Source: Haliotis asinina
Lineage: Eukaryota > Mollusca > Gastropoda > Lepetellida > Haliotidae
DNA length: 64,000 bases
Direction: 5' to 3'
Assembly (NCBI RefSeq): GCF_037392515.1
Contig: NC_090283.1
Location: forward strand, 14,142,501 to 14,206,500
The notes under the pieces are model-generated. The model was given only the letters and a program-made list of their open reading frames with translations. It was not told the DNA's origin and searched no databases. Positions within the stretch are counted from its first letter, which is position 1, and every line of letters begins with the position of its first letter. Shown piece by piece: positions 25,680 to 37,400 of the stretch. The translations under genes were made by a program, and so were the position numbers.

Positions 25680-27640
25680 GGCAGAGCCCCCAAAGGTTCT
25701 GACAACAAAATTCAAATATTCAACAAATATGGATCACTCGACGCCATGGACGTATCTGAAAACGGCCGCTGTAGGACACACAGCTCTTCGTCCACCAAAA
25801 CGTGCGGGGTAGATCCCCAATTAATTCCAACAAATGATGTATTACCAGTATAATATTACACAATGTAATTGCACGGGACTAAGAACTAATTTCAGTGCTT
25901 TTCACCTCCAGGTTACATTGTCACGGGAGGATCTTCCATTCAAATCAAGCATAACATTATCCATAGCCCAGTTTCACTTACTACTAATCTGCAGGCTGTT
26001 GCAGTTCGTATTACTTTACACGTTGCGTTTACGTTATGCTCTTTATATATATCTCCGTCTTCAGCGTTTCACAAGACCGATCGTCAAACTCTGTATGACC
26101 AGATACCGAAACCATGGGAGATATAAATGGGCACAACCCACTCTGGGTTGGAGCGACTATATACCAGAGGAAGGCTACTTGTTCAGATAATGATTTATGT
26201 ATTTTTAATGATGGTTCCAGCATATATTTACTCCCTGGTACAGCAACTTATTCTGCTCTCGACTTGTCAATCACAAATTCAGAACTATTAAACGATTTTG
26301 AATTGTCAGTCCACGATGATCTGCGTGGAAACCATGGTTCATCCGGAAACCACGGTTCAACGATGAATGCAGACAAACTCGGAAGGCAAAGAAAAAAGCA
26401 GAACATTATTTCCGTCGCCATCCTATGGTGCATAATGTAAATAAATTTATAATTTTAAATGCTAAAGCGCGGCGAACCTTTAAACAGAATAAACGTAATG
26501 AATTACCTAAACCTGGACGTGATCATATGGATCCGTGCAATTATCGACCTATTTCACTAACTAGCTGTACTGGCAAAATTATGTATCCAAAATAAATTCT
26601 CGGACACCCATGTCCAAGGTATGGAACATGGTCCAGAAAAATAAATGTAAAGGTACCAAATCCAGTGTCCATTATCTTAAACATGGAGCTCATTTATTTA
26701 CCGATAAATCAGAGATAGCAAATCAACTGGGTGATCCTCTTCCTTTTCCAACTATGTGCCTAAATTCCAACAATATCAAAAACAACAAGAAAAATAATCT
26801 TTTTCTGATAATGATGAAAATGATAATGAAGTATTTTCTGGAAACTCTTTTAAATACTTTTGATGATATTTTGACATCGGGTAATTTTCTTCCCTCATGA
26901 CGTGGTCCTATAGTAGTACCAATACCTAAACCTGGACGTGATCATATGGATTCGTCCAATTATCGACCTATTTCACTAACTAGCTGTGTTTGCAAAGCCA
27001 TGGAACGCATGATAAACAATCGACTTGTTTGGTACTTGGAAACTAATAACCTGATAACAGATACCCAATGTGGTTTCCGGGAAAACAGAAGTACTGTCGA
27101 TCACCTAGTGCGCTTGGAATCATTTGTTGAAAACGCGCCAAGTAATAAACAACACGATGTGTCTATCGTTTGCCTGAATTTATGGCCAAATTAATAAATG
27201 ACAAACAATTCTAAGTCCGCGTTGATTCTACCTTGTCTGATCATTACAGTCAGGATCAGGGTATTCCACAAGGCAGTATTTTGTCTGTCACACTTCTTAG
27301 CATAGAGATCAACAGTTTATCAAAAGTTTTAAACGATTTAATAGATGGATCGTTATTTGTGTTGATTTGAATATTTGTTTTCGTGGGAAAAATATGCATA
27401 CTACTGAAAGGCAACTACAGTTGAGTTTAAACAAAATAGATAAATCGTGCCTTGAAAACGGCTTTAAATTTTCTAAATCAAAAACCATATGTAGACACTA
27501 CTGCCGTAAATACAAACCCCATGATGACGCAGCACTATTTCTAAGTGTCAGTCCAACCAAAGTTGTCAAGGATATATATATATATCATGACAGGTATCAT
27601 TCTTCAAAATGTTTTCATTTTTCTCTACCCACGTGAGCGG
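25680..27640 (+). mobile_element. Jockey-like LINE: end of ORF1 and decayed ORF2 (endonuclease and reverse transcriptase)
   Basis: ORF1's end (PPKGSDNKIQIFNKYGSLDA) is followed by ORF2. The endonuclease start survives as ITQCNCTGLRTNFS and its C-terminal half as GDINGHNPLWVGA and YSALDLSITNSELLNDFE; the catalytic His region is lost by deletion. The reverse transcriptase retains SSNYRPISLTSCVCKAMERM, TDTQCGFRENRSTVDHL and the QGIPQGS motif region, but the YVDD box is damaged. Several frame changes and an internal duplication make it inactive. It may be the continuation of the LINE at 22.6-23.2 kb. Confidence 0.85.
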
Positions 27641-27704
27641 TGGGTAGTTGCTGGTGAGCATGTGCTTCAAGCAGGTAATCTCTAGTGTGACCTTATACAC
27701 GTTA

Positions 27705-28441
27705 TTAAGAGCCATATGCGTCAGTGACGTCGTGTTCTTGATAACACAATATAGTTAGCGGGTTTTGAAAAAATATCTGCATCTCTGCTGGGTACTCCAA
27801 GGCCCACTTCGAGTATGAACTGGGTCCGGCGCAAAGCTCATGCGGCCTGTTGGCAGACAGTGGCTCATGGCTAACCCGTAGAGGTTGTTGCATCGAGGTA
27901 GAGTAGGTGTTTGGTCGGTTTGCCTTGGTCGTAGGCAGGAATGTACTTCTTGTTAGCCGCAGCAGATTCTTACAGCTTAATTTATCCCACACTTTCTGAG
28001 CGTGGTTGTAACCCTCACATACCCAAATGCGCAGGCCTCGTGCTCCTGGGTTTTGTGTGTAAAACATTTTTCTTGGGATAGGGATAGGGTGTTTTTGTAA
28101 GTGCTTCAAAGTCGGCATAGATGACATAAGGCGTGGCCGTTTGGTTTCTGTGGTTGGTGAATGTCAGTGGGCACGTCTATGTCTGTGTAGATCTGTTTTA
28201 CTGTCCACCCTATAGTCATTGTCATTTGAGCTCCAAGCCGTGACTGATATCTCGCATACATCTTATCAATCTCGTCAGCAGGCATTTTCTGATGTGTTAT
28301 TTGGAATGATATTATCACCAAGGTATTGTTTGACCTTGCCGTCCACAGCCAGCGACACCAGTCTGTGTGGCTTATCTTCCGACACCTGTTCGAGCAGCTT
28401 GTTTCACTCCATTGTATCATGTAATGTGTGGGGTAGATCAA
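27705..28441 (-). CDS. Two overlapping unrecognised ORFs (111 and 140 codons)
   Basis: The upstream ORF (28441-28106) holds PADEIDKMYARYQSRLGAQM and a DIDVPTDIHQPQKPNG stretch; the downstream one (28127-27705) starts MSSMPTLKHLQKHPIPIPRK. They overlap by 22 bases in different frames, as if one coding region had shifted frame. The composition looks protein-like, but I do not recognise the family. The setting (between a LINE and family A repeats) favours a mobile-element fragment over a host gene. Confidence 0.3.
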
Positions 28442-28494
28442 TATGCATATATACCATACAACCTTTCTTCATGTCGCACAATATTCCCCATATA

Positions 28495-28945
28495 TGGTCA
28501 GGACCAGACAATCCAGTGATAAACAGCATGAGCATAGGCCTACACAGTTGGGGTGAGTGAGTGAGTTTAGTTTTACGCCGCACTCAGCAATATTCCAGCC
28601 ATATGGTGGCAGTCTGTAAATAATCGAGTCTGGACCATACAATCCAGTGATCAACAACATGAGCATCGATCTGCGCAACTGGGAACCGATGACATGTGTC
28701 AGCCAAGTCAGTGAGTCTGACCACCCGATCCCATTAGTCGCCTCTTACGACAAGCATTGTCGCCTCTTGTCGCAAGCATAAGTTGCTGAAGGCCTATTCT
28801 ACCCTGGGACCTTCACGGGTCTCTACACAGTTGGGATACCATAACCAAATCAGCGAGTATCACCATCCAATCCTGTTAGTCTCCTCTGACAACAAGCATG
28901 GGTTGACGAAACCAGCCCTAACCCTGATCTTCACAGGTATCCGGA
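28495..28945 (+). repeat. Three family A repeats in a row (fragment, full copy, fragment)
   Basis: 28495-28552 is a middle fragment, 28553-28822 a near-full copy from GTGAGTGAGTTTAGTTTTAC to CACGGGT, and 28823-28945 a 3' fragment. All have the same orientation, suggesting insertion of one copy into another or unequal exchange. Confidence 0.8.
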
Positions 28946-30059
28946 GAGAGGTATGGTGGTGTGCTTCATGCTTACAGAGGGTGATTGTCACAACATAAAC
29001 AAAACACAGACACTAATTGTCACATAAATACATTCTATTAAGAGTCTTGTTCCCCTGGTAACATTAACATCAACAATACATCTGTTGAAATAAATACAAC
29101 ATACTAGAAACAGAGCTGCAGATGCGCTGTAACCCTTGGAATGTCGTCACAGTAACACTCACAATGTAACAAGTTGTAACCAATTCTTTCATGAATACGA
29201 CGAGATCTGTCACAAACACACAAGATTACCAAATGATCCCTACAATAAAGTTCAATATTAGCATACAAGCTCACAAAAGCTATAAAAAATGTATGACAGC
29301 TACAATAAATAAGTAATTAAATTTTCTCATCAATATAGTATTTCTCATTTTGGTTTCCATTTCCTATGGAGTCCATTTTCATCCATAAAATGGGAATTAT
29401 CTGGGATTTCATTCAAAGATGACATGTTTGAAAAGGTAAAATGTTCCTAAATCCTGAGATATTTTAACCTCAGAAGGAGCTGAATAATATTTAAAAAAAG
29501 CTCATAAAACACTGTTGCTTTTGTTATCGGTGAAATCAATGTCACCTGTACATGACAGGTATGAAAACTGACAGAGTTTGATTTTCAATTTTTGTCAACA
29601 TTGAGCAAATGATCCAAAAATTAACAAAAACTGTTCCATGTCTTTAGATAATCAAACACTATCTCATTCAGTGTGTTCTGAGGTGGTCATGAGCAAAGAA
29701 ATCCTGAAACATGAAAATTAAAGGCACACTATCACATGACACTTCTCTAAAAATCAATATTGCACTTATCTCATTAATACTATCATCCCCAAGCAAAGCC
29801 ACCCTCTTATTTATTCCAGAAAAAAATACATATTAAGATAACAATATTTTAAAATTCAAAAGTTCGAATGATCGTTGCATTAAATCAACTTTTACACCCT
29901 CAACCAATTGAACTTTACTTCAACTGACATCCCAGAAATATGCCTTAAAACGGACATGCACATCTTGAGACAATCTCAAAACATAAGCATGTTCACAAGT
30001 TTCATACAAATAATCACTGTTCATTGATATGTGAAGGTGGCAGAATGTGGAGTGATTTG

Positions 30060-30215
30060 CATTTTACACTGCTTTTAGCAATATCCCAGCAATATCATGG
30101 CAAGGGACACCGAAAATGGGCTTCACACATTGTACCCATGTGGGAATCTGAACCCAGTCCTTCAGCGTGACAAGCAAATGTTTATACCCCTGGGCTACCC
30201 CAACCTCCACAACAG
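30060..30215 (-). repeat. tRNA-derived SINE (family B)
   Basis: Minus-strand head GGGGTAGCCCAGGGGTATAA with a box B-like region, then GTACAATGTGTGAAGCCCAT and a body ending in GATATTGCTGGGATATTGCT. Same family as the copies at 34.1, 34.9, 43.2 and 43.9 kb. Confidence 0.75.
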
Positions 30216-31054
30216 AATGTGGAAACAGGTCAACCATTTCAAAACACTGTTGCACCAAAGCTAATAAGGGCAAAAATGGTTCAATAAAAATGTACAAAAA
30301 AAACAAGCAATAAGCAAAAATAAATATGTCATGGCTGAATTCTTGATGATAAATACTTAAACATATGAAAAAAACTTAAATGAGCAAAACATAAAACAAG
30401 CATTTGTTCTTTGCGCCACACCTGAGATTTTTCATATACATGCATATTGGAGGTGTTTTTGTAAACCTTGATGTACTGTACTACTGTTCTCAACAAATTT
30501 GGTTGCACCTCACCAATAAATGTTTGATTTGCAATAACCAACATCAGAAACACCTTTCTTCTGAATGATATCCAGCAGAGTATATTTATCATAAATTCAT
30601 GAAGTGGCACAGATAAAAGACAGGTGAAACCCTAAAGCAGAGGTATGATGCCAAAAGAAAAAGAGTTAAAACTGGATCAATTCTAGGATTCCTACCCTCA
30701 ATGAGCAGATACTTGCACAGCCAGGGGAGGCAACTTGAAATGTGTCTTCTTGCAGGGCCCTCCATGCCCAAAAGTGCAAAAGGGAAATGGGAGTATAAGC
30801 ACAAGCACAAAGACAAAAAGATGGAGAATACTGAAACAATGTGGAGATTCAGTTTAAGGTTATTTCCTTCACACTGTGACTCCTCACCACTAGTGTCTGG
30901 ACATATGGGAAATATAAAAACTGGAGTATTCCATAAAAGAGTAAATTGTTGGACTCAAATTATTTCTCAGCATAATCAGTCATTAACTCATACCCTATAC
31001 TTTAGTACATTCCCTGCATTTGAGGGGATTACAACCTGAGTAAAAAATGTTTGG

Positions 31055-31390
31055 GATATCAACTCCTACTTTTGTGAAACACAATGTTTAGGATATCAAC
31101 TTCTATTTTTGTCAAACACAATGTTTAGGATATCAACTTCTATTTTTGTCAAACATTATGTTTTGGATATCAACTTCTATTTTTTGTCAAACATTATGTT
31201 TTGGACATCAACTTCTATTTTTGTCAAACATTATGTTTTGGATATCAACTTCTATTTTTGTCAAACATTATGTTTTGGATATCAACTTCTATTTTTGTCA
31301 AACATTATGTTTTGGATATCAACTTCTATTTTTGTTAATCACAGTGTTTTGGAAAACAATTTCTATATTTATCAAACATGATGTTTTTGA
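31055..31390. repeat. ~37 bp minisatellite
   Basis: About nine copies of a unit with GATATCAACTTCTATTTTTG and TCAAACATTATGTTTTG. Confidence 0.92.
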
Positions 31391-33856
31391 GTTCCTCATA
31401 TGCATCATAATCAATCTCATGAAATCCTACCATCTACACCAATACATTGAATTTCTAACATCCTGAGTTAAATTTTGTTAGATATCAATGTCCTTAATTG
31501 TAAAAACAATAGTTTTGGCGTTAAATCTTACATCTTCTACAGTGGCATTGAGAGTTGTCAACTACAACTTGCAACTAAATGCAACATCAACTTATTCTTG
31601 CACCAGATTACAGACGCCATTATGACATTATGAATCCTGAACCACATCACTGAACTGAGAAATGAGGACAATATCAACTTTCTATTTTTACCTCATAAAT
31701 TCTGATAAAAACTCACAGGTTAGGTCCGATGTTTTGAGTATGATAAGCATTTCATTGAGGACTATATGTTTATTAGTTTTTATGTTAGATCGCAATTCAT
31801 CTGTCCGCTTTTGAGCCAAACGGAGTATACGTCCCAGCAATGTACAGTCAGCTAATCCAGGCCATTTAAGAATAACCCGTCCCCACTCTCTAGCTTTTAT
31901 CATTACAATCGTCAGTAATGTCAACATACTGTACGTTAACCTATTCCACTGGATTTACTTAAATACAAATCATGTATATATTCTCCTCGCGCATAATGTT
32001 GTGTAGCATTTACATAATAACAGTGTTTGCATCTACACCATCGCAGTATAGAAGTTGACTATCCATACAACGTTCCTCTTCATAACACCAGCTTCTAAAT
32101 GTCACTTAAAGAGTGAGTAACAATTACTCATATCTGAACTCTATATTTGAAAAACTGAACATAAACAGACAGTTCCTAATGCACATTATAAAGGTCTCGC
32201 CATTATGTTGGGGATACAGTATATGGGTACCTATATTTTTTTCTGTGTACCCTAAACGGTTGTCCTTTGTGTAAAGTGTACCATACTGGGGAAAATTTCA
32301 GATTTTGATGGCATTAAACATGTTACAGATACATAATTACACCATAAGAATATACTTCACACAAATAAATTATAAGCTTTACAGGATAGTTGACAATGGG
32401 AATGATCATTTGTAAATACATATTTTTTTCAAAATGTATATTGCACAAGCTGTAAAAGAGATTCAAAACAAGAATTACATCACAAGAATATCACCAACAC
32501 AAACACTGTCATTTACAGACTAGAACAACACTAAAACAGCACTAGAACAATAAAACAATACCAGTGTCGATGTACATCAAGACCCAGAAATGGCCGACTG
32601 GAATTGACAAGTTTCAGATTCGTACTAGTCTTTGTTCCAATAGCAAATAAATAAAAAACTGATTTTTCGAACATCCAATAAAAATGAGCTATTTTATTCT
32701 AAAATTTTCAACATCTATGTTATTTATCTCTAGATTCAGCTGCTGTTTGAGTGAATTCATGTTTGATGTCATATTGGCTATACATGTACTACATTTCAAC
32801 TGTACTATAATGCAAGCTATTATACTGTAAAAATCAGTAACATTTTACAAACCTTCACCTGACTTATATGCTTGATGTTGTTAAAAGTTTAAAAAGAAGG
32901 GTTAAAAGGTGCTGTGTTTAATTCTCAAACTGTGACCAGAAATCCTTAAAAGTGGCCAAAGACTTCCTTTTTCCCACATCTGACCAATCTAGAGAACCAG
33001 GGTCCTGTTCGTTAAAGCGATGGTCATGCTATGACTGTCATAAATCTATGTGACAGTTACAATCAGTTTGGCGCTAGGATAGGTACAGAATCAGGAAATC
33101 AAAAATCATGTCACCTCTCACCAGTGAAGTGAAATACATTTAATCATTTCTTTCAGACACTTATGGCATTTTTGCTGAAAGTATAGTCTCTGTTATTTAA
33201 CAATAATCAATCACTATTTACTTATGGATTATCAATGCGTATGATCAATATAGATAAAGTCAGCCCTTTTAACACTAAAAGACATTGATACAAAAATGCT
33301 CCTGGTGTACACCACATTCTGATGTGTAAATGACATAATACTATTATTCAATCACTATAAACATAACAAAGGACGAATATATATTAAATACTTTCTTAAA
33401 TACCTTCTTTACAATAAATAATTCAGCAAAAATACTGACAACACATATTCACAACCAGCCAATCACAATATCTTCAAATAAATATCACATAAACAATGGT
33501 GAGATTGTTTATCATAAACTATGCTAAAAACAAGGACAAAATTGATTGCACATTTGTTTAAAGTTAAAGCCTTTAAACAATACTGACAAGTACTTGAAAA
33601 CATGTCTAGTGATCTCCATTTGGAAAGAGACAAAGTCACTTCACAATAACTGGCAACTGCTAATTTTGAAAAGATGAAAATGTAAATCACTTTGGGATTC
33701 AAATTTTAGGTCAGATTTGTGGCATTTTTTACCCAATTCAAAATGCCTAGGAACCAATTCCAAATGGGCTTTGAAAACCAGATCTATCTGTATCCGTCGT
33801 ATTCTGTATTATGCTGGTTTGCCATTTATAATGGTTTTCTGTTTGACAGTCCGACA

Positions 33857-34005
33857 TGATGATGATGATGATGACGACGACGACGATGTTGATGATGATG
33901 TTGATGATGATGATGATGGTGGTGGTGATGATGATGGTGGTGGTGATGATGATGGTGGTGGTGATGATGGTGATGGTGATGATGATGATGATGATGGAAA
34001 AGAAT
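33857..34005. repeat. (GAT)n/(GGT)n microsatellite, copy 1
   Basis: Imperfect trinucleotide tract; apparent Asp-rich and Ser-rich ORFs are artefacts. It is followed by a 34010-34060 segment resembling the sequence after the second tract. Confidence 0.9.
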
Positions 34006-34136
34006 TATCAGAAAGTAACATTCGTGATGTTACATGAAGATACACAGCAAATCCCATGTGATGATGAGAAGAGTGAGTGAGAGAGTGGCTCGGTGGGTGG
34101 GTGGGTGAGTGAGTGAGGGAGTGAGCAAGGGGGTGA

Positions 34137-34290
34137 AAGAGTTTAGTTTTACACCACTTTTAGCAATATTCCAGCAATATCATGGCTGGGGACACCAGAA
34201 ATGGGCTTCATGCTTTGTACTGATGTGGGGAATCAAACCTGGGTCTTCGGCATAATGATCAAGCACTTTAACCACTAGGCTACCCCGCCT
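34137..34290 (-). repeat. tRNA-derived SINE (family B), best-preserved copy
   Basis: On the minus strand the head reads GGGGTAGCCTAGTGGTTAAA (box A) and CCAGGTTTGATTCCCCACAT (box B), followed by a body with GGTGTCCCCAGCCATGATAT and GCTGGAATATTGCTAAAAG. The body tail resembles that of family A. Confidence 0.85.
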
Positions 34291-34295
34291 AGTCA

Positions 34296-34301
34296 TGATG
34301 G

Positions 34302-34351
<50 letters not shown>

Positions 34352-34440
34352 ATGGTGATGATGATGATGATGGTGATGATGGTGACAGTGATGGTGGTGA
34401 CGGTGATCGTGGTGGTGGTGATGGTGGTGGTGATGATGCA
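34296..34440. repeat. (GAT)n/(GGT)n microsatellite, copy 2, next to TRAPPC14 exon 12
   Basis: Imperfect GAT/GGT tract ending about 50 bases from the TRAPPC14 stop codon, so it lies in the 3' UTR as (ATC)n. Confidence 0.9.
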
Positions 34441-34491
34441 ATTAAAGAAGTGTCGGAATGTAACATCCAAGTAACTTGATGATACATGAAG

Positions 34492-37400
34492 TCACGGTAC
34501 ATAGATCTCAAAATTTTTCTTCAGGAAATTTGCTGGATTTGTGACATCTCTTTCAATCTGCGTCAAAAGACGTGGAGGAGGAGGTCGAGGGGGAGGGACT
34601 GCTGAAGAACGCTTGATTGTTTTAAATCTGAAAAATAAAATGGAAATGTTTACTATAAATTGTATATTCATAAACTTATCCTAACTCATGCCCTATACTC
34701 CTTCTTCAATTCAACCTGCTGACTGGAAATGTATCGCAAACAAAAACCTAAAAACCTTCGTTTGACGGTTGAGGTAACTCCTGGGAAGCATGCAGCATGC
34801 TCCACTACCTGCCAGCATGACAAACTCATTACTTACAGACCACTCTATATATAGCTGGAATACTGCTGACTGGAGTGAAAAATCAACTCACACACTCAGT
34901 GCCTGGGGACTTGGGAAGTAAGAAAGGAGGTGAGTATGGTTTCAGCAGTATTTCAGCAATATCACAGAGGGGGACACCAGAAATGGGCTTCACACGTTGT
35001 ACCCATGTGGGGAATCGAATCCATGTCTTTGGCATGACGAGCGAATGTCTCAACCAAAAGTTTTCTTTCAACAATCAAGGAGCAAGCCCGCATTCACTAA
35101 AACACAAATATTTCACACTAGTGGCCATTGAACTCAACACATGCCTCTCACAACACAAACCACCTACTTGATTCTCTGAGCCTCATCTGAATCTGTTGAC
35201 AGAGTGGGTCCAAGATCTCCAAAGGAGTAGGACTTGGTGGCGAAAGTCTTTCGTCTCTCCTCTGCGGAGTGTGTTGTAGGAGTGTGGAGTGAGGAAGTGC
35301 TTCCGCTCCGGTCCCGCCATAGCTCCTCTGATGCAGCCAGCTGGTCCTCCGCAGATAGAGTGGAAGGAGTGTCAATGGAGACAGGAGTGCCGACTGAGTC
35401 CTGCTTGAGAGTGCTCTGGGAGTCTGGGAGTGCATAGCGAAGATTCACTTTCATCATCTCTCCAAACTGAAATATATTAGCATTTTCTTACTTCTTTCAA
35501 GTAACAAAGATTTTAAACTCCACATGCTATGTTAACCATTTATGTCAGTTTTTGACAGGTACCCCTTCTCACTGACCAAGTAAATAAGGCAGAAGTAGTG
35601 TAGAAATGGTGAAATCAGTTTCATCTTATATAGATCAGTACTGCATTCCAGAAACTGTCAAGTCAGGAAACTTGTCTAATGACAGAGTCCATCCAGGCCA
35701 TCCAACAACCAGGGGAGGTAACTCTAAAGGTACAACCAGCCTTCTGGTACCTATCAAGTCACAAAACCTCTCCAATAATGAAATCTATCAAGTCCATCTT
35801 CAACCAAGGGAGATAACTCTAACTAGGTACAGCCTGTCTCCTGCAAACTGACAAGTCACAAAAGCATTCTAATATTGCAGTTATTTAGTCCCTGCAAGAA
35901 GCAAGGGAGAAAGGTCTTATTAAATAGACAGGTAAAGCCTGCCTTCTAGAAACTGTCAAGTCTCAAACATCTCTGATGGTGAACTCCATCCAACAGCCAA
36001 GGGTGGTAACTCTAATTAAATAGATAGGTGCAACCAAATTTCAACAAACTTTCATGTCAGAAAACTTCTCCAGTGATACAGTCCATCAAGGGAGGTAACT
36101 CTAATTAACACTTCCAGTTAGGTAAGTACATACAGAAGGTCAACAGTGACCAAAGTTTTGTATTTCAACTATGTATGTCGTACATCTCACCTCGTAAAGT
36201 CCTGTCTTCAGCAACTGGAAGGACACACTGACTGGCATGGTACAGCCTCGTGGACAAGCCCTGGAGAGGTCAGCATAGGTCACGTACTCATTTAACACAA
36301 AACAGAGAAGTATACAATCTGTTGATCTCCAAAACCTTCTGTCAGCAACTAAATGCTAATAGCTGAATCTTAATTTGTTTGCTTACTTTTTGATGCCACA
36401 CTGTTCCATCCATATGTCAGAAGTGTGTACACAACCGAATACAGTGATCAACACCATCAGCATCAGTCTACACAAGTGGGATACGGTGACATATTTCAAC
36501 CATGTCAGTGAGTCTGACCCCACACCCATCTTTCGCCTCTAACAAGTATGGTTTCCTGGGGACAATTCTGAACAAGATCTTCGCAGGTCAATTTGTCATC
36601 TTGACATTCAGGTGAGACTTTTTAAAGTGAAGATTAGCTGATCTTCTAACTGTGCAGCTGTGTCGGCTAGTATTACAATTACAGTTGAGTCAGTTGAGTC
36701 AGACATACAATCATAAGACACTGGCAAGTCCAAGGGTTGAACAATGAATAGCATTCCTTTGATACATGGGACAATGAATAGCATTCCCTTGACTCATGGG
36801 TCAAGGTCATGAGTGAGTGAATGAGTGAGTGAGTGAGTGAGTGAGTGAGTGAGTGAGTGAGTGAGTGAGTGAGTGAGTGAGTGAGTGAGTGAGTGAGTGG
36901 AATTTTTCACCACACACAGCCATCTGTAAATAACTGAGTCTGGACAATTAAGTGATCAACAGCATGAGCATCAATCCATACAAGTAAGATATGATGTCAT
37001 GTGTAAACCAACCCAATGAGCCTGATCATCCAATCCTGTTACTTGCCTCTTACAAGCATGGGTTACCGAAGATCAGTTCCAACCAGGATCTTCATGGGTC
37101 AGGTCAGTTATTGGAAAAAAATAGCAAATGATGACTCTTGTTAATACAGTCATGCACATAAAATTTAATATTAAAAGTTCCTTGACAATAGTATGAACAC
37201 TCCACAAGCCAGGCATGTAAGACCGACTTACCCCACATAAACATCTGGGTCGTGACACACCACAGAATTCTTCAAGTCTTCCAAGTGTTTCCTCGGCAGA
37301 ACATCCTCTGCTGAGCAACGAGAAAAAACATATATGGTAGACCTTAATTCAGCATTACATTTACAGTCTTAGCACTGAGGTTGATTAGTATGATGACTCT

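Larger units (their letters stand above)
28950..33850. other. AT-rich non-coding stretch downstream of TRAPPC14
   Basis: No exon was found on either strand. It lies 3' of the TRAPPC14 stop codon and could include a long 3' UTR, but no single poly(A) site stands out. Contents: a family B SINE at 30060-30215, a tandem array at 31055-31390, and a fragment at about 32040-32090 (AGAAGTTGACTATCCATA) related to the inverted-repeat element at 58.2 kb. Confidence 0.6.

Noticed and set aside
33717-34511. Asp-rich and Ser/Pro-rich ORFs
   Set aside because: Trinucleotide (GAT)n/(GGT)n translation.
36809-36899. (GAGT)n as a stand-alone microsatellite
   Set aside because: It is the head of a family A repeat, as in the copies at 28.55 and 59.49 kb.
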